Positions 1-9,026 are shown, counted from the stretch's first letter. The stretch: 17,731 bases of DNA from Longibacter sp051155795 (GCF_051155795.1 NZ_DAXETW010000139.1:1-17731); one strand, 5' to 3'. Notes: generated by a model from the letters alone, not told the origin. Made by a program: numbers and translations.

Positions 1-1299
1 TTCCTCGGCGGCGGGGGTCAGGGCGACTGGGTCGCATTCAACGAGCGGGCACGCCAGGACGGCGACCCGTCTACCGAGCCCATCACATTCAACGAGTTCC
101 TCCGCCGGCAGGAAGAAGCCCAAGAAGAAGCCGGGGTCAGCTTCGCCGATACCGGCAATCCGTTCGGCGTGGACAACGAGTTTCTCGGCTCCGTCCAGCT
201 CACGCAGACGCTCTACGACAAAAGTGCTTTCGCCGCTCTCCGCGGGGCGCAGCAGTTCCAGGACGTCAGCCGCCGCGGACTCGACCGGCAGGTTCAGACC
301 GTCGCCAACGACGTTTACGAAGCCTTCTACGCCGCCCTACTGGCAGAGGAACAGGTCCGCGTGCTGCAGCAGCGCACGGACCGCACCGAGGAAACATTGC
401 AGGAAGTGTCCGCCCGCGTCCGTCGCGGCGTGGCACCGAAGCTTCAGCGCATGAGCACCGAGGTCGAGCTTTCGAACCTCCGCACCGAGCTCATTCAGGC
501 GCAAAACGATGCCGGCCTTGCGCTCGACCGCCTGAAAGTGGCTCTTGGGCTGAGCGTCGACGCTAACATTCGCCTGGACGGGGCTCTCGAAACGGACTCC
601 CAGGACCTCTTCATCAATACCTCGCAGCAGGAAGCCCTGTCCCAGGCCATGCAGCAGCGACCGGATTTGAAGCGTGCGCGCCTCGCCATCGATCTCCGGG
701 AGATCGAACGGGAAACCATCGAAGCGGAGTACTACCCGACGCTGGAGGCTGTTGCGACGTTCAGTTACAGCGGTCGCGTGCCCGACAACCGGGAGCAGAT
801 TCTGACCGACCCGACGGATCCGTTCTTTTACGACACGCTGCAGCGCGGCTTCTTCGACGACTCCTACTGGAATCCCACATTGAGCGCCGGACTGCAGATG
901 TCATGGAACGTGTTCAACGGTTTTCAGACGACCGCCCGGATGGAGCAGCAGACGATTGAGATCACACAGGCGGAGCTTCAGCGCGACCAGTTGCAGCAGT
1001 CCATCGAACTGGAGGTTTCTTCGGCTCTGCGACGGCTTGAAACCGCCCGTCGTCGCATCCAGAGCCAGCGGCAGACGGTCCAGAATGCCGAAACCAACTA
1101 CGAGTTCACCGAGCGTCGACTGGATGAGGGCGTGTCCAGTGCCCTGGAGCTGCGGGAGGCGTCCGATCAGCTCGACCGGAGCCGTCTGAACTACCTGCAG
1201 GCCGTGTACGACTACTTGGTGGCCCGAAGCGACCTTGAGACCGCCGTCGGCGTTCCCCTCACGCCCGCAACCGAGGACTACGAGATGACGGCTCGATAG
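1..1299 (+). CDS. TolC-family outer membrane efflux channel (5' partial)
   Basis: Outer membrane factor of a tripartite efflux system; it forms the exit duct for the adaptor and RND pump encoded just downstream. The frame is open from base 1 to the TAG at 1297-1299 (432 codons), so the signal peptide and probably some tens of residues lie outside the window. The GTG at 169 is only an internal codon. What is seen: two similar halves of long, Gln/Glu/Arg-rich amphipathic helices, each with a beta-strand entry. The second half has the family hallmark LQMSWNVFNG (about 900-930) followed by a long coiled-coil stretch and the terminal ...YLQAVYDYLVARSDLETAVG. These match known OEP/TolC repeats. The gene is 55 bp upstream of the adaptor on the same strand, so co-transcription is likely. 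An odd point is the Asp/Glu/Gln-rich loop before the first half (about 40-160). The substrate cannot be deduced. Confidence 0.92.
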   Translation, partial: FLGGGGQGDWVAFNERARQDGDPSTEPITFNEFLRRQEEAQEEAGVSFADTGNPFGVDNEFLGSVQLTQTLYDKSAFAALRGAQQFQDVSRRGLDRQVQTVANDVYEAFYAALLAEEQVRVLQQRTDRTEETLQEVSARVRRGVAPKLQRMSTEVELSNLRTELIQAQNDAGLALDRLKVALGLSVDANIRLDGALETDSQDLFINTSQQEALSQAMQQRPDLKRARLAIDLREIERETIEAEYYPTLEAVATFSYSGRVPDNREQILTDPTDPFFYDTLQRGFFDDSYWNPTLSAGLQMSWNVFNGFQTTARMEQQTIEITQAELQRDQLQQSIELEVSSALRRLETARRRIQSQRQTVQNAETNYEFTERRLDEGVSSALELREASDQLDRSRLNYLQAVYDYLVARSDLETAVGVPLTPATEDYEMTAR

Positions 1300-1354
1300 C
1301 GCTACCGTTCGCACCGAACCCTTTCCGACCTTCCGACCGCTCCCTTTCGACCCG

Positions 1355-2539
1355 ATGCACACTCGACTCTCCCTGCTTCTTCTCCTCCCCGCCGCCGTGC
1401 TTCTCACGGTGAGCCTGTCCGGCTGCAGCGACGGCGAGGTGTCGGCCGGGACGAACGACGCCGGCACACCCGTTTCCTCGCTAAGCCGCGTGGAGACCCT
1501 CGAGATGTCGCCCAGCGCGTTCGAGGACGTGGTTACCATGACCGGCACCGTGGAGGCGCTGAACGACGCCACGCTGTCGGCACAGGCCTCCGGCACCATC
1601 ACGGAGCTGCAGGACCGGGGGGATCGCGTGCCCGACGGCGGCATCATCGCGCAGATTGACCCGCGTGAGGAACGCGCCTCCCTCGAGCAGCTTCGTGCCG
1701 AGTTCAACCTGGCCCAGAACCAGCTCGAACGCCAACGGCCGCTGTACCGGGACTCCATCATCTCTCCGATCGAGTTCGAGCAGATTCAAGCAGAGTACAA
1801 TCGGACGAAGGCGGCCCTCGAAGAAGCAAAGCAGCGGGTGGACAAGACCCGCGTGACGACGCCGTTCGCGGGCACGATCGAAGAGCGATTCGTAGAACGC
1901 GGCGAACAGGTTTCACCCGGGACGCCCGTGGCCCGCGTCGTCGGCACGGAACGGGTTCGCGTCCGCGCCGGCGTTCCGGAGCGATACGCGAACGACATCC
2001 GCCGCGGCACCTCGGTCGTGCTCGACTTCCGCCGGTACGGTGGGGATGTCCGCGAGTCCACCGTAACCTTCGCCGGTCAGGCGATTTCGCCGGAGACGCG
2101 CACGTTTCCCATCGAAGTCGAGCTCGAGAACGACAACGGCCGGCTCAAGCCGGAAATGGTTGCGAGCGTTCGCGTCACGCGTGAGGAGATCGACGAGGCG
2201 CTCGTTATTCCGCGAACGGCCGTCGTGCGCGACGAACTCGGTACGCACCTTTTCCTCGCGTCGCCGCTTGACAGCGTCCACGTGGTCGAAAAGCGCGACA
2301 TCGTCCTCGGTCCCAGCTACGGCGAAAAGGCCGTTGTTCAGTCCGGCCTGAACGCCGGCGAGTCGGTGATTGTCGTCGGTCAGAACAACGTTGCTCCGGG
2401 CGACACCGTCAACGTGACGAAGTCCTACAGGACCCTGAACGCCGCCGGCGTCCCCTACGAGGGTCCCGATACCGAGGGATACGGCACGCCCGAATCGGGG
2501 CCGTCCAACCCCTCGCCGGACGAGCCGACAACGCGGTAA
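1355..2539 (+). CDS. RND efflux periplasmic adaptor (membrane fusion protein), lipoprotein
   Basis: Periplasmic adaptor of 394 aa linking the RND pump to the TolC-like channel. The N-terminus is a lipoprotein signal: M-H-T-R, a hydrophobic stretch, then the lipobox L21-S22-G23-C24, so the mature protein should be anchored by Cys24. Domains in order: beta/lipoyl half-motif at about 73-103 (SAQASGTITEL...GDRV), a Glu/Gln/Arg-rich helical hairpin at about 105-160, the second lipoyl half at about 167-197 (VTTPFAGTIEERFV..GEQV), a beta-barrel, and a membrane-proximal domain with the typical VIPRTAVV. This matches the HlyD/AcrA-type family. The last 30 or so residues are a Pro/Gly/Glu/Thr-rich tail, probably disordered. 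The start is supported by the lipobox position; no Shine-Dalgarno is visible. It lies 63 bp before the pump gene and very likely belongs to the same operon. Confidence 0.93.
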   Translation: MHTRLSLLLLLPAAVLLTVSLSGCSDGEVSAGTNDAGTPVSSLSRVETLEMSPSAFEDVVTMTGTVEALNDATLSAQASGTITELQDRGDRVPDGGIIAQIDPREERASLEQLRAEFNLAQNQLERQRPLYRDSIISPIEFEQIQAEYNRTKAALEEAKQRVDKTRVTTPFAGTIEERFVERGEQVSPGTPVARVVGTERVRVRAGVPERYANDIRRGTSVVLDFRRYGGDVRESTVTFAGQAISPETRTFPIEVELENDNGRLKPEMVASVRVTREEIDEALVIPRTAVVRDELGTHLFLASPLDSVHVVEKRDIVLGPSYGEKAVVQSGLNAGESVIVVGQNNVAPGDTVNVTKSYRTLNAAGVPYEGPDTEGYGTPESGPSNPSPDEPTTR

Positions 2540-2602
2540 CCGGCATACGACGCTGCATCCATCGCTGCACCTTCTGAGGCCCAACGACCGAGGCACCTCC
2601 CC

Positions 2603-5600
2603 ATGAGCATCACCGATCTCGCCATCAAATTCCGCACATCCGTCGTCGTCCTGACGCTGCTGCTGGTGTTTGGTGGACTGTACAGCTACACAAGCCTTCC
2701 GAAGGAGGCGCAGCCGTCGATCGAGTTTCCGACGATCGTGGTGACGACGCTCTACCCGGGCGCCAGCCCCGACGACGTGGAGTCGGTCGTGACGCAGGTC
2801 ATCGAGCAGGAAATCAGCGGCATCAACGGCATCGAGGAGCTACGCTCTATTTCAACGGAGGGCGTCTCCACCATCGTCATCGAGTTCACGCCCGACGTCG
2901 AGGTCTCGGAGGCCAGTCAAAAGGTCCGGGAGAAGGTCGATATCGCCAAGGCAGACCTGCCGGAGGACACCGAAGAGCCGCTGATCAATGAAATCGACAC
3001 GTCGGAATTCCCGATCCTGTCGGTCAACCTGGCGGCGGAATACTCGCTTGCAAGGCTGAAACAGGTGGCCGAGGACGTGCAGGATGAGATCGAGGGCGTC
3101 CCGAGCGTTCTCGAGGTCAACCTCATCGGGGGGCTTGAGCGCGAGGTGCAGGTCGACGTAGACCTTCGCGCGCTTCAGGGATACGGCCTTTCCTTCAACG
3201 ACCTCATCAACACCATTCGCGCGGAAAACGCGAACCTCCCGGGCGGCTCCATCGACGTGGACCGCCTGAACTACCTGGTTCGGGTGGACGGGCAGTTCGA
3301 CGACCCGGAGCGCGAAATCGCCGACCTCGTCGTCCGCTCGGACGGGGCGAGCAGCATTCATGTGCGCGACGTCGCCGATGTCACGTTCGGATACAAGGAC
3401 CAGCAGACCTATGCCCGCCTCAAGGTGCTGAAGGAGGAAACCGACGATGGCGTCCTTCGCCAGGCGAACGACCTGGACGCGGAGATGCTGCAGGTCATCA
3501 CCCTGAATGTCAAGAAGCGCTCCGGGGATAACATTCTGGAAACCTCCGAAGAGGTCAAAGCGCTACTTGACGAATACCCGTTCCCGAGCGGAACGGAGGT
3601 GACGATCACCGGCGACCAGAGCGAAAACGTCCGCACGCTGGTCAAGGACCTGGAGAACAACATCATCAGTGGGCTGCTCTTCGTCGTTGCGGTGCTCCTG
3701 TTCTTCCTCGGCGTCCGCAATGCGACGCTCGTCGGGATCGCCATTCCGCTCTCGATGTTCGTCACGTTCCTCGTCTTTCAAGCGCTCGGCTACACCCTGA
3801 ACTTCATCATTCTGTTCTCCCTGATCATCGCGCTCGGCATGCTCGTCGACAATGCGGTGGTGATCGTGGAGAACATCTATCGATTTAAGGAAAACGGCTA
3901 CTCGAACTTCGAGGCCGCGCGGCTCGGGACGGCGGAGGTCGGTGGGGCCGTTGTGGCGTCCACGGCGACCACGGTGGCCGCCTTTGCTCCGATGCTCTTC
4001 TGGCCGGGCATCATCGGCGAGTTCATGAGCTACCTGCCGCTCACGCTCATCATCACACTGCTGAGTTCTCTCTTTGTCGCCATCATTATCAATCCCGTCA
4101 TCACGGGGATATTTGTGAAGGTCGAGGGCGAGGAAGACGAGTCGGATCGGGTGATTCCCACCTCGGCGAAGTACCTGGGGGCCGCCGCTATCGTCCTTCT
4201 GGGGCTTCTCCTCGGACTGGCCAACTGGAAGACGCTCGTGGTGATCGTGATCGGGCTGCCGTTCCTGTACCTGCTGCACACGCGCCTTTTCAAGCCGATG
4301 GGCGACCGGTTCATTCAGACCGGACTGCCGCGCCTGATCCGCTGGTACCGTTCGTTCCTCAAGAGCATGCTCGCGCGCGACTATTCGGTTCGGTACGCGT
4401 TGTGGCGAAACGTCACCGCGCTGGCCAGCTTCACCATCGGGCTGCTGCTCGCCATCGCCGGCGGCGCGCTGAGCGAGGTCGGTCCGGCCATTCCGGGCAG
4501 CCCGGTGGCTGCAGGCGGGCTCGTCCTGCTCGTCCCGGGACTCCTGCTGCTCCTGATCGGCGTCCTTGGCGTCCTCATTCACGCGTTCGAGGCCGTCTTC
4601 CTGGGCGGACGGACGAGCGTCAAGGCCGGCCTCATCTTCGGCGTGATCATGGCCACGATCCTCGCGCTGATCTACATCAGCCCGCGACCGCTCGACACCA
4701 TCACGATGGCGGAGATGATGCTCGCGCCCATCCTGATCGTCGTGGTTGGCGCCATCGGGGCCGTCATCGGGTCCGACGGACCGCTCATTGCAACCGATAA
4801 CCGGACGAAGCTTCTATCCGGCGCCATTGCGGCCCTGCTGCTGATTCTGGGAATGTACCAGATTGCCCCGACGGGCTTTGAGTTTTTCCCGACCACGGAT
4901 CCGAACCTGATCCAGGTCACGCTTGATGCGCCGCTGGGGACGAACGTGGAGTCGTCGAACCGCGTGGCCATGGAGGCGCGGCAGCGCGTGGAGGATCTCC
5001 TTCTCGCCGACGACGCCGCGCGCGAAAATGTCAAAAACATGAACGTAAACGTCGGTATCGGTGGAGACTCGCAGTTCGGCGGAGGCGCCAACCGGGCCGA
5101 ACGGTCGCGGCTGACACTGAACATGGTCGACTACGAGGATCGCGCCGAGTCCTCCGCCTCCACGCTGAAACGCCTCCGGGGACAACTGGCAGGGCTCGCA
5201 GGGGTAGACATCGACTTCAGCCAGGACGAAAACGGACCGCCCACCGGGCCGCCCGTCAACATCGAGATCTCAGGGCCGGAGTTTGAGACGATCAAGGACA
5301 TTTCTGAGTCGATCAAGCAGCGCCTGGAGAAAGGCGTGCAGTCGGGGCAACTCGACGGCCTCGTGGACATCCGGGACGACCTCAACACCGGCCGTCCGGA
5401 GCTGGCCGTCGACATCGACCGGGAGCGCGCCGCACAGTTCGGCCTCAGCACGTCCGCAATCGGTCAGACCGTCCGCGCGGCCATCAATGGAACGGAAGCA
5501 AGTCAGTATCGCGACGGGGAGGACGAGTACGACATCACCGTCCGCCTCCGCGAATCCGACCGACAGAACCTCGAATCCCTCAAAGAGCTTACGATCCGGA

Positions 5601-6541
5601 GTAATCGAGGCCAGGAAGTGCCACTCGTCTCGGTCGCAAGCTTCGACGAAGGCACCGGCTTCGGGTCCATCACCCGCCTCGACCGCTCCCGCGTGGTTAC
5701 GGTGCAGGGCGACGCCGCCCCGGGTGCCAACGCGAACGACGTGCTGAACCGCGTCCGCTCGTACCTCAGCGAGTATAGCACGAACGAATTGCCGGAGGGC
5801 TACTCCCTGAAGTACACGGGGGAAAACGAGGACATGAACGAGAGCTTCGGATTCCTCACGGTCGCCCTCCTCATCGGCGTGGCGCTCATCACAATGGTGC
5901 TAATCGCCCAGTTCAACTCGGTGTCGGCGCCCTTCATTATCATGGTTGCCGTCGGACTGAGCCTGATCGGCGTTCTGCTGGGACTGATTCTGACGCGTAC
6001 GCCGTTCGGCCTGATGACCTTCATCGGGCTCATCTCGCTTGCAGGAATCGTCGTGAACAACTCGATCGTGCTCGTGGACTACGTGATGCAGCTCCGGCAC
6101 CAGGGCCTGGACAAGCTGGAGGCCATCGTCGAGGGCGGTGCCACCCGCCTGCGACCGGTGCTGCTGACCGCGCTGACCACGATCCTGGGGCTTATCCCCC
6201 TCACGTTCGGGATCAACATCGACTTTGTTGGTCTGGTGACGGATTTCGCCCCCAATTTCCAGTTCGGCTCCGAAAACACGCAGTTCTGGGGTCCGATGGG
6301 AACGGCGATCATCTCCGGCCTGACATTCGGGACGTTCCTGACCCTCGTGATCGTGCCCGTGATGTACTCCGCCTTCGATTCGCTCGGCGTCCGGCTGTCG
6401 ACGGCATTCGGCGGCTCGCGCTCCGGAGGAGCCATCACCACGGACGCCGTCGCCGGAACGGGGGAGCTTGCGCTGACCGGCGGAAACGGAACGCCGAAAC
6501 GTCCCCCGGCCGGCGATCCGGTCCAGTCGACGGATCGATGA
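2603..6541 (+). CDS. RND efflux pump permease, enlarged (1312 aa)
   Basis: Proton-driven inner-membrane pump of the AcrB/HAE-like RND superfamily. The N-terminus is canonical: a first membrane helix, then LPKEAQPSIEFPTIVV and YPGASPDDVE in the first periplasmic loop. TM4 carries GMLVDNAVVIVEN, with one Asp (D416) and Asn where AcrB has Asp-Asp. TM10 carries VVNNSIVLVDY, with N1152/N1153 and no Lys at the AcrB K940 position. The usual length is about 1030-1070 aa. Much of the excess is a 225-residue segment (about 507-733) between TM6 and TM7 with around six extra hydrophobic stretches. There is also an enlarged TM11-TM12 loop (VGLVTDFAPNFQFGSENTQFWGPMG) and a Gly/Thr-rich cytoplasmic tail. 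Enlarged RND pumps with the WGP loop are, from memory, common in Bacteroidota. Third gene of the efflux operon; substrate unknown. Confidence 0.94.
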   Translation: MSITDLAIKFRTSVVVLTLLLVFGGLYSYTSLPKEAQPSIEFPTIVVTTLYPGASPDDVESVVTQVIEQEISGINGIEELRSISTEGVSTIVIEFTPDVEVSEASQKVREKVDIAKADLPEDTEEPLINEIDTSEFPILSVNLAAEYSLARLKQVAEDVQDEIEGVPSVLEVNLIGGLEREVQVDVDLRALQGYGLSFNDLINTIRAENANLPGGSIDVDRLNYLVRVDGQFDDPEREIADLVVRSDGASSIHVRDVADVTFGYKDQQTYARLKVLKEETDDGVLRQANDLDAEMLQVITLNVKKRSGDNILETSEEVKALLDEYPFPSGTEVTITGDQSENVRTLVKDLENNIISGLLFVVAVLLFFLGVRNATLVGIAIPLSMFVTFLVFQALGYTLNFIILFSLIIALGMLVDNAVVIVENIYRFKENGYSNFEAARLGTAEVGGAVVASTATTVAAFAPMLFWPGIIGEFMSYLPLTLIITLLSSLFVAIIINPVITGIFVKVEGEEDESDRVIPTSAKYLGAAAIVLLGLLLGLANWKTLVVIVIGLPFLYLLHTRLFKPMGDRFIQTGLPRLIRWYRSFLKSMLARDYSVRYALWRNVTALASFTIGLLLAIAGGALSEVGPAIPGSPVAAGGLVLLVPGLLLLLIGVLGVLIHAFEAVFLGGRTSVKAGLIFGVIMATILALIYISPRPLDTITMAEMMLAPILIVVVGAIGAVIGSDGPLIATDNRTKLLSGAIAALLLILGMYQIAPTGFEFFPTTDPNLIQVTLDAPLGTNVESSNRVAMEARQRVEDLLLADDAARENVKNMNVNVGIGGDSQFGGGANRAERSRLTLNMVDYEDRAESSASTLKRLRGQLAGLAGVDIDFSQDENGPPTGPPVNIEISGPEFETIKDISESIKQRLEKGVQSGQLDGLVDIRDDLNTGRPELAVDIDRERAAQFGLSTSAIGQTVRAAINGTEASQYRDGEDEYDITVRLRESDRQNLESLKELTIRSNRGQEVPLVSVASFDEGTGFGSITRLDRSRVVTVQGDAAPGANANDVLNRVRSYLSEYSTNELPEGYSLKYTGENEDMNESFGFLTVALLIGVALITMVLIAQFNSVSAPFIIMVAVGLSLIGVLLGLILTRTPFGLMTFIGLISLAGIVVNNSIVLVDYVMQLRHQGLDKLEAIVEGGATRLRPVLLTALTTILGLIPLTFGINIDFVGLVTDFAPNFQFGSENTQFWGPMGTAIISGLTFGTFLTLVIVPVMYSAFDSLGVRLSTAFGGSRSGGAITTDAVAGTGELALTGGNGTPKRPPAGDPVQSTDR

Positions 6542-6574
6542 CCTTCCGCTCGGAGATCCCGTGCGGCGGGCCTA

Positions 6575-6604
6575 TTGCATCCGCCACAGCCGTAGGCTAC
6601 ATTG
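6575..6604 (+). promoter_or_regulatory. Candidate Bacteroidota-type promoter for the beta-hydroxylase gene
   Basis: TTGCAT at 6575-6580, a 17-nt spacer, then TACATTG at 6598-6604. TTG to TA is 20 nt, as expected for Bacteroidota -33/-7 promoters (TAnnTTTG). The same TTGCAT-N17-TACnTT arrangement lies upstream of glyS. It would give a leader of about 150 nt before the ATG at 6759. A second TACATTG copy lies at 6636-6642 but has no good -33 element. Sequence match only; not proven. Confidence 0.4.
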
Positions 6605-6758
6605 CGTCTGCGCGGAATGCAGGGCGGATATACCATACATTGTCACCCTTCTTTACCAAAGGATGGCGTAGTGTACGACGTAATGAATCGACTCGTTCGC
6701 ACCGTCATGCTTCGGCAACCCACTTCCCACGCTATTTTGTAGTCACGCTCACGGACCT

Positions 6759-7556
6759 ATGGACCACGATACCACGCTGCAGAACTCCGAGTTCGTCGAC
6801 CGGGAAGACAATCTATGGAAGAAGCTCCGCTACGGGGCGATTCATACGCTCGACTGGGTCTACGGTCGTGCGTCCCTCGTCGGTGACCAGCCGATCCATG
6901 ATAACGCCACCTTTCCCTGGGCCCAGAAGCTGGAACGCGAGTGGACCACCATTCGAGACGAGATTGAGCCGATCCTCGAGCACCGCGACGTCCTTCCCAG
7001 CTTTCACGACATCGCGGAAGACGCGTCGACGATTTCGCAGGACGATCGCTGGAAAACGTTCTTCCTGTACGGCTATGGAGAAAAGGCGGAAGAGAACTGT
7101 GCACGGTGCCCGCGGACGACCGAACTCGTCGAACAGATTCCCGGCATGTCGACGGCGTTCTTCTCTATTCTTTCGCCGGGCAAACACATCCCCGCGCACC
7201 GGGGGCCCTACAAAGGGGTCCTGCGGTACCACCTCGGCCTCAAAGTACCTGCACCGGCCGAAAAGTGCCGTATCCGCGTGGACGATCAGATCGCTCACTG
7301 GAACGAAGGCGAAAGCCTGATCTTCGACGACACCTACAACCATGAGGTGTGGAACGAAACCGACGGCGAACGCGCGATCCTGTTTGTTGACTTCAAGCGT
7401 CCGATGGCAACCCCGGTATCACAGATGAACGACCTCGTCATGGAGCTCATTCGGCGGACGTCCGTCGTCCAGGATGCTCGAAAGAACCAGGCGCACTGGA
7501 ACGAGCGGCTGGAGCAGGCGGAAGCCTCCGACGAACCCGCGACCGCGCAGTCGTAA
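6759..7556 (+). CDS. Aspartyl/asparaginyl beta-hydroxylase-family Fe(II)/2-oxoglutarate dioxygenase
   Basis: Predicted soluble oxygenase of 265 aa in the AspH/LpxO family, which hydroxylates Asp/Asn side chains (AspH) or lipid A acyl chains (LpxO) using Fe(II), O2 and 2-oxoglutarate. The core STAFFSILSPG..IPAHRGPYKGVLRYHL is clear. Spacing matches the AspH active site very well: iron ligands H147 and H195 (FDDTYNHEVWN), G149 where other dioxygenases have Asp/Glu, and 2-oxoglutarate contacts S136, R156, H158 and R205. The spacings from H147 and H195 equal those of S668, R688, H690, H725 and R735 in human AspH as I remember them. No signal peptide or membrane helix is visible, so it is cytoplasmic or peripheral. 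The start follows a long leader without a Shine-Dalgarno; the overlapping frame from 6538 is a shadow. It stands alone, with 217 bp before and 318 bp after. LpxO-like and protein hydroxylase roles both remain possible. Confidence 0.9.
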   Translation: MDHDTTLQNSEFVDREDNLWKKLRYGAIHTLDWVYGRASLVGDQPIHDNATFPWAQKLEREWTTIRDEIEPILEHRDVLPSFHDIAEDASTISQDDRWKTFFLYGYGEKAEENCARCPRTTELVEQIPGMSTAFFSILSPGKHIPAHRGPYKGVLRYHLGLKVPAPAEKCRIRVDDQIAHWNEGESLIFDDTYNHEVWNETDGERAILFVDFKRPMATPVSQMNDLVMELIRRTSVVQDARKNQAHWNERLEQAEASDEPATAQS

Positions 7557-7874
7557 GCCCGGCGTACAACCGCCTGACGAAGCCGCCAGACCGGGGGTTC
7601 TACGTACCGGCGTGACCCTGCGGTGAACATTTGCGGGAGACGCGTATCGAATGTGGTCCCCGATGCTTGTTTTTCGTGTATGAATCGGGCTCGCCTACGG
7701 GCCGCATCGCCCCGCTCCACGGGTTGGTGCAGGCCCCGCGAGAACCGTTTCGAAAGAAACTCCGCACGGGCTGGCTGCATTGTCTTTCTTGATCTGCAGG
7801 TAGCACTCCCGGGACGTCTATCAACGCGTTGCCGTGCCGGGATCGATCTCGCTCAGCATCCCCATCCCCGCTGA
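7557..7874. other. Gene-free spacer of 318 bp
   Basis: No convincing gene. An 83-codon frame (7623-7874) is rich in Arg and Cys, resembles no family, and ends directly at the next start, so I treat it as non-coding. No tRNA-like fold was recognised. The only structures noticed are a short hairpin at 7747-7760 (GTTTC stem, GAAA tetraloop) and a 5-bp CTGCA/TGCAG pairing around 7775-7799. No clear promoter for the gene at 7875 was found, though one is expected somewhere here. Confidence 0.5.
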
Positions 7875-9026
7875 ATGGCCTTACTGCTCGTATACGTTGC
7901 GCTGGCGCTCGGCGTGTCATTTCTGTGCTCGGTGATGGAAGCAGTCATCCTCAGCGTGACGCCGTCGTATGTCGCCGCTCTCGGCCGCGAGGGAAGCGGG
8001 ATCGGGGAGCAACTTCAGTCGATGAAGGAGGATATCGACCGGCCGCTGGCAGCGATTCTGAGCCTCAACACCATCGCCCACACCGTCGGTGCAGCCGGGG
8101 CGGGAGCACAGGCAGCCATCGTCTTCGGGGAGGCGTACACGGGCGTGATCGCGGCCATTCTCACGCTCCTCATCCTCGTACTGTCGGAGATCATTCCGAA
8201 AACCCTCGGTGCCGTCTACTGGAGGCAGCTTGCCCCGGTCGTGGTGCGGGTGCTGACCCCGACGATTTTTGTCATGAAGCCGCTGGTCCTTCTCTCGAAA
8301 GGGATCACTTATTTGCTGTCGCAGGACGAAGAGCAAACGTCGTTCAGCCGGGAGGAATTCACGGCGATGGCGGAAATCGGGGAGGAAGAAGGCGTCTTCG
8401 AGGAAAAAGAATCCCGCATTCTCCGCAACCTCTTCCGGTTCAACTCGCTCCGCGTCCGTGACGTGATGACGCCGCGCACGGTCGTGTTCGACCTGCCAGA
8501 GGAAAAAACGATCGGCGACGTGGTCTCGGAGCACGACGAGTTCCGGTTTTCGCGGATCCCGGTATACAACGCAAACCGGGACGACATCACAGGCTACGTC
8601 CTGAAGGATGAAATGCTACTCCTGGCTGCTCAGGAGGAAATGAAGGTGCCGCTCAAGGATTTGTCGCGGGAGATCCTCGTCGTTCGCGAGACGCTGCCGC
8701 TCCCAGACCTGCTCGAGCGACTTCTCGACCGGCTGGAGCACATCGCCCTCGTCGTCGACGAATACGGCGGCATGGCGGGCATCGTGTCGATGGAGGACGT
8801 CGTCGAGACGCTCCTCGGCATGGAGATCGTCGATGAGGCGGACTCCGTCGAGGACATGCAGGCCCTCGCGCGGCAGCAGTGGTTTAAGCGCGCAAAGGAC
8901 CTCGGCATGGTCCCGGATGAAGTGCTGGACCCAAACGAAGACACGGATGCGATCCTTCGGTACTCGATCACCGGCGGTCAGCCGCCGGAATCCCCGGAAT
9001 CGCCTCCTCCGGAGGAACCGTCGTAG
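7875..9026 (+). CDS. CNNM (DUF21)/CBS-pair transport protein, HlyC/CorC-like, lacking the C-terminal domain
   Basis: Membrane protein of 383 aa of the CNNM/CorC group, proteins linked to Mg2+/Co2+ transport and often labelled hemolysin. The CNNM domain occupies about 1-150, with hydrophobic helices, the conserved S19-x-x-E22 pair in helix 1 (CSVMEAVILSV), the LNTIAHTVG segment and SEIIPKTLG. A cytoplasmic linker (FSREEFTAMAEIGEEEGVFEEKE) leads to a CBS pair that starts at D196-VMTPR and ends with VVDEYGGMAGIVSMEDVVETLLG from V293. Family members usually continue with a CorC_HlyC domain of about 80 residues; here only an acidic, Pro-rich tail remains (PPESPESPPPEEPS), so the protein is short. 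The ATG at 7875 starts directly at the first membrane helix. The next gene begins 46 bp later on the same strand. Ion specificity cannot be read from sequence. Confidence 0.9.
   Translation: MALLLVYVALALGVSFLCSVMEAVILSVTPSYVAALGREGSGIGEQLQSMKEDIDRPLAAILSLNTIAHTVGAAGAGAQAAIVFGEAYTGVIAAILTLLILVLSEIIPKTLGAVYWRQLAPVVVRVLTPTIFVMKPLVLLSKGITYLLSQDEEQTSFSREEFTAMAEIGEEEGVFEEKESRILRNLFRFNSLRVRDVMTPRTVVFDLPEEKTIGDVVSEHDEFRFSRIPVYNANRDDITGYVLKDEMLLLAAQEEMKVPLKDLSREILVVRETLPLPDLLERLLDRLEHIALVVDEYGGMAGIVSMEDVVETLLGMEIVDEADSVEDMQALARQQWFKRAKDLGMVPDEVLDPNEDTDAILRYSITGGQPPESPESPPPEEPS

Noticed and set aside
3563..4582. Long minus-strand frame (339 codons) opposite the pump gene
   Set aside because: Glu/Asp/Arg/His-rich antisense shadow, typical of GC-rich genes with strong codon bias; the plus-strand pump is certain.
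6538..7320. Open frame of 260 codons overlapping the pump stop and the hydroxylase
   Set aside because: Ser/Arg/Thr-rich with no family resemblance, in a frame over the hydroxylase, which has a full set of active-site residues.
7623..7874. Possible 83-residue small gene before the CNNM gene
   Set aside because: Arg/Cys-rich, no recognisable motif or start context; composition looks like GC-rich non-coding sequence.
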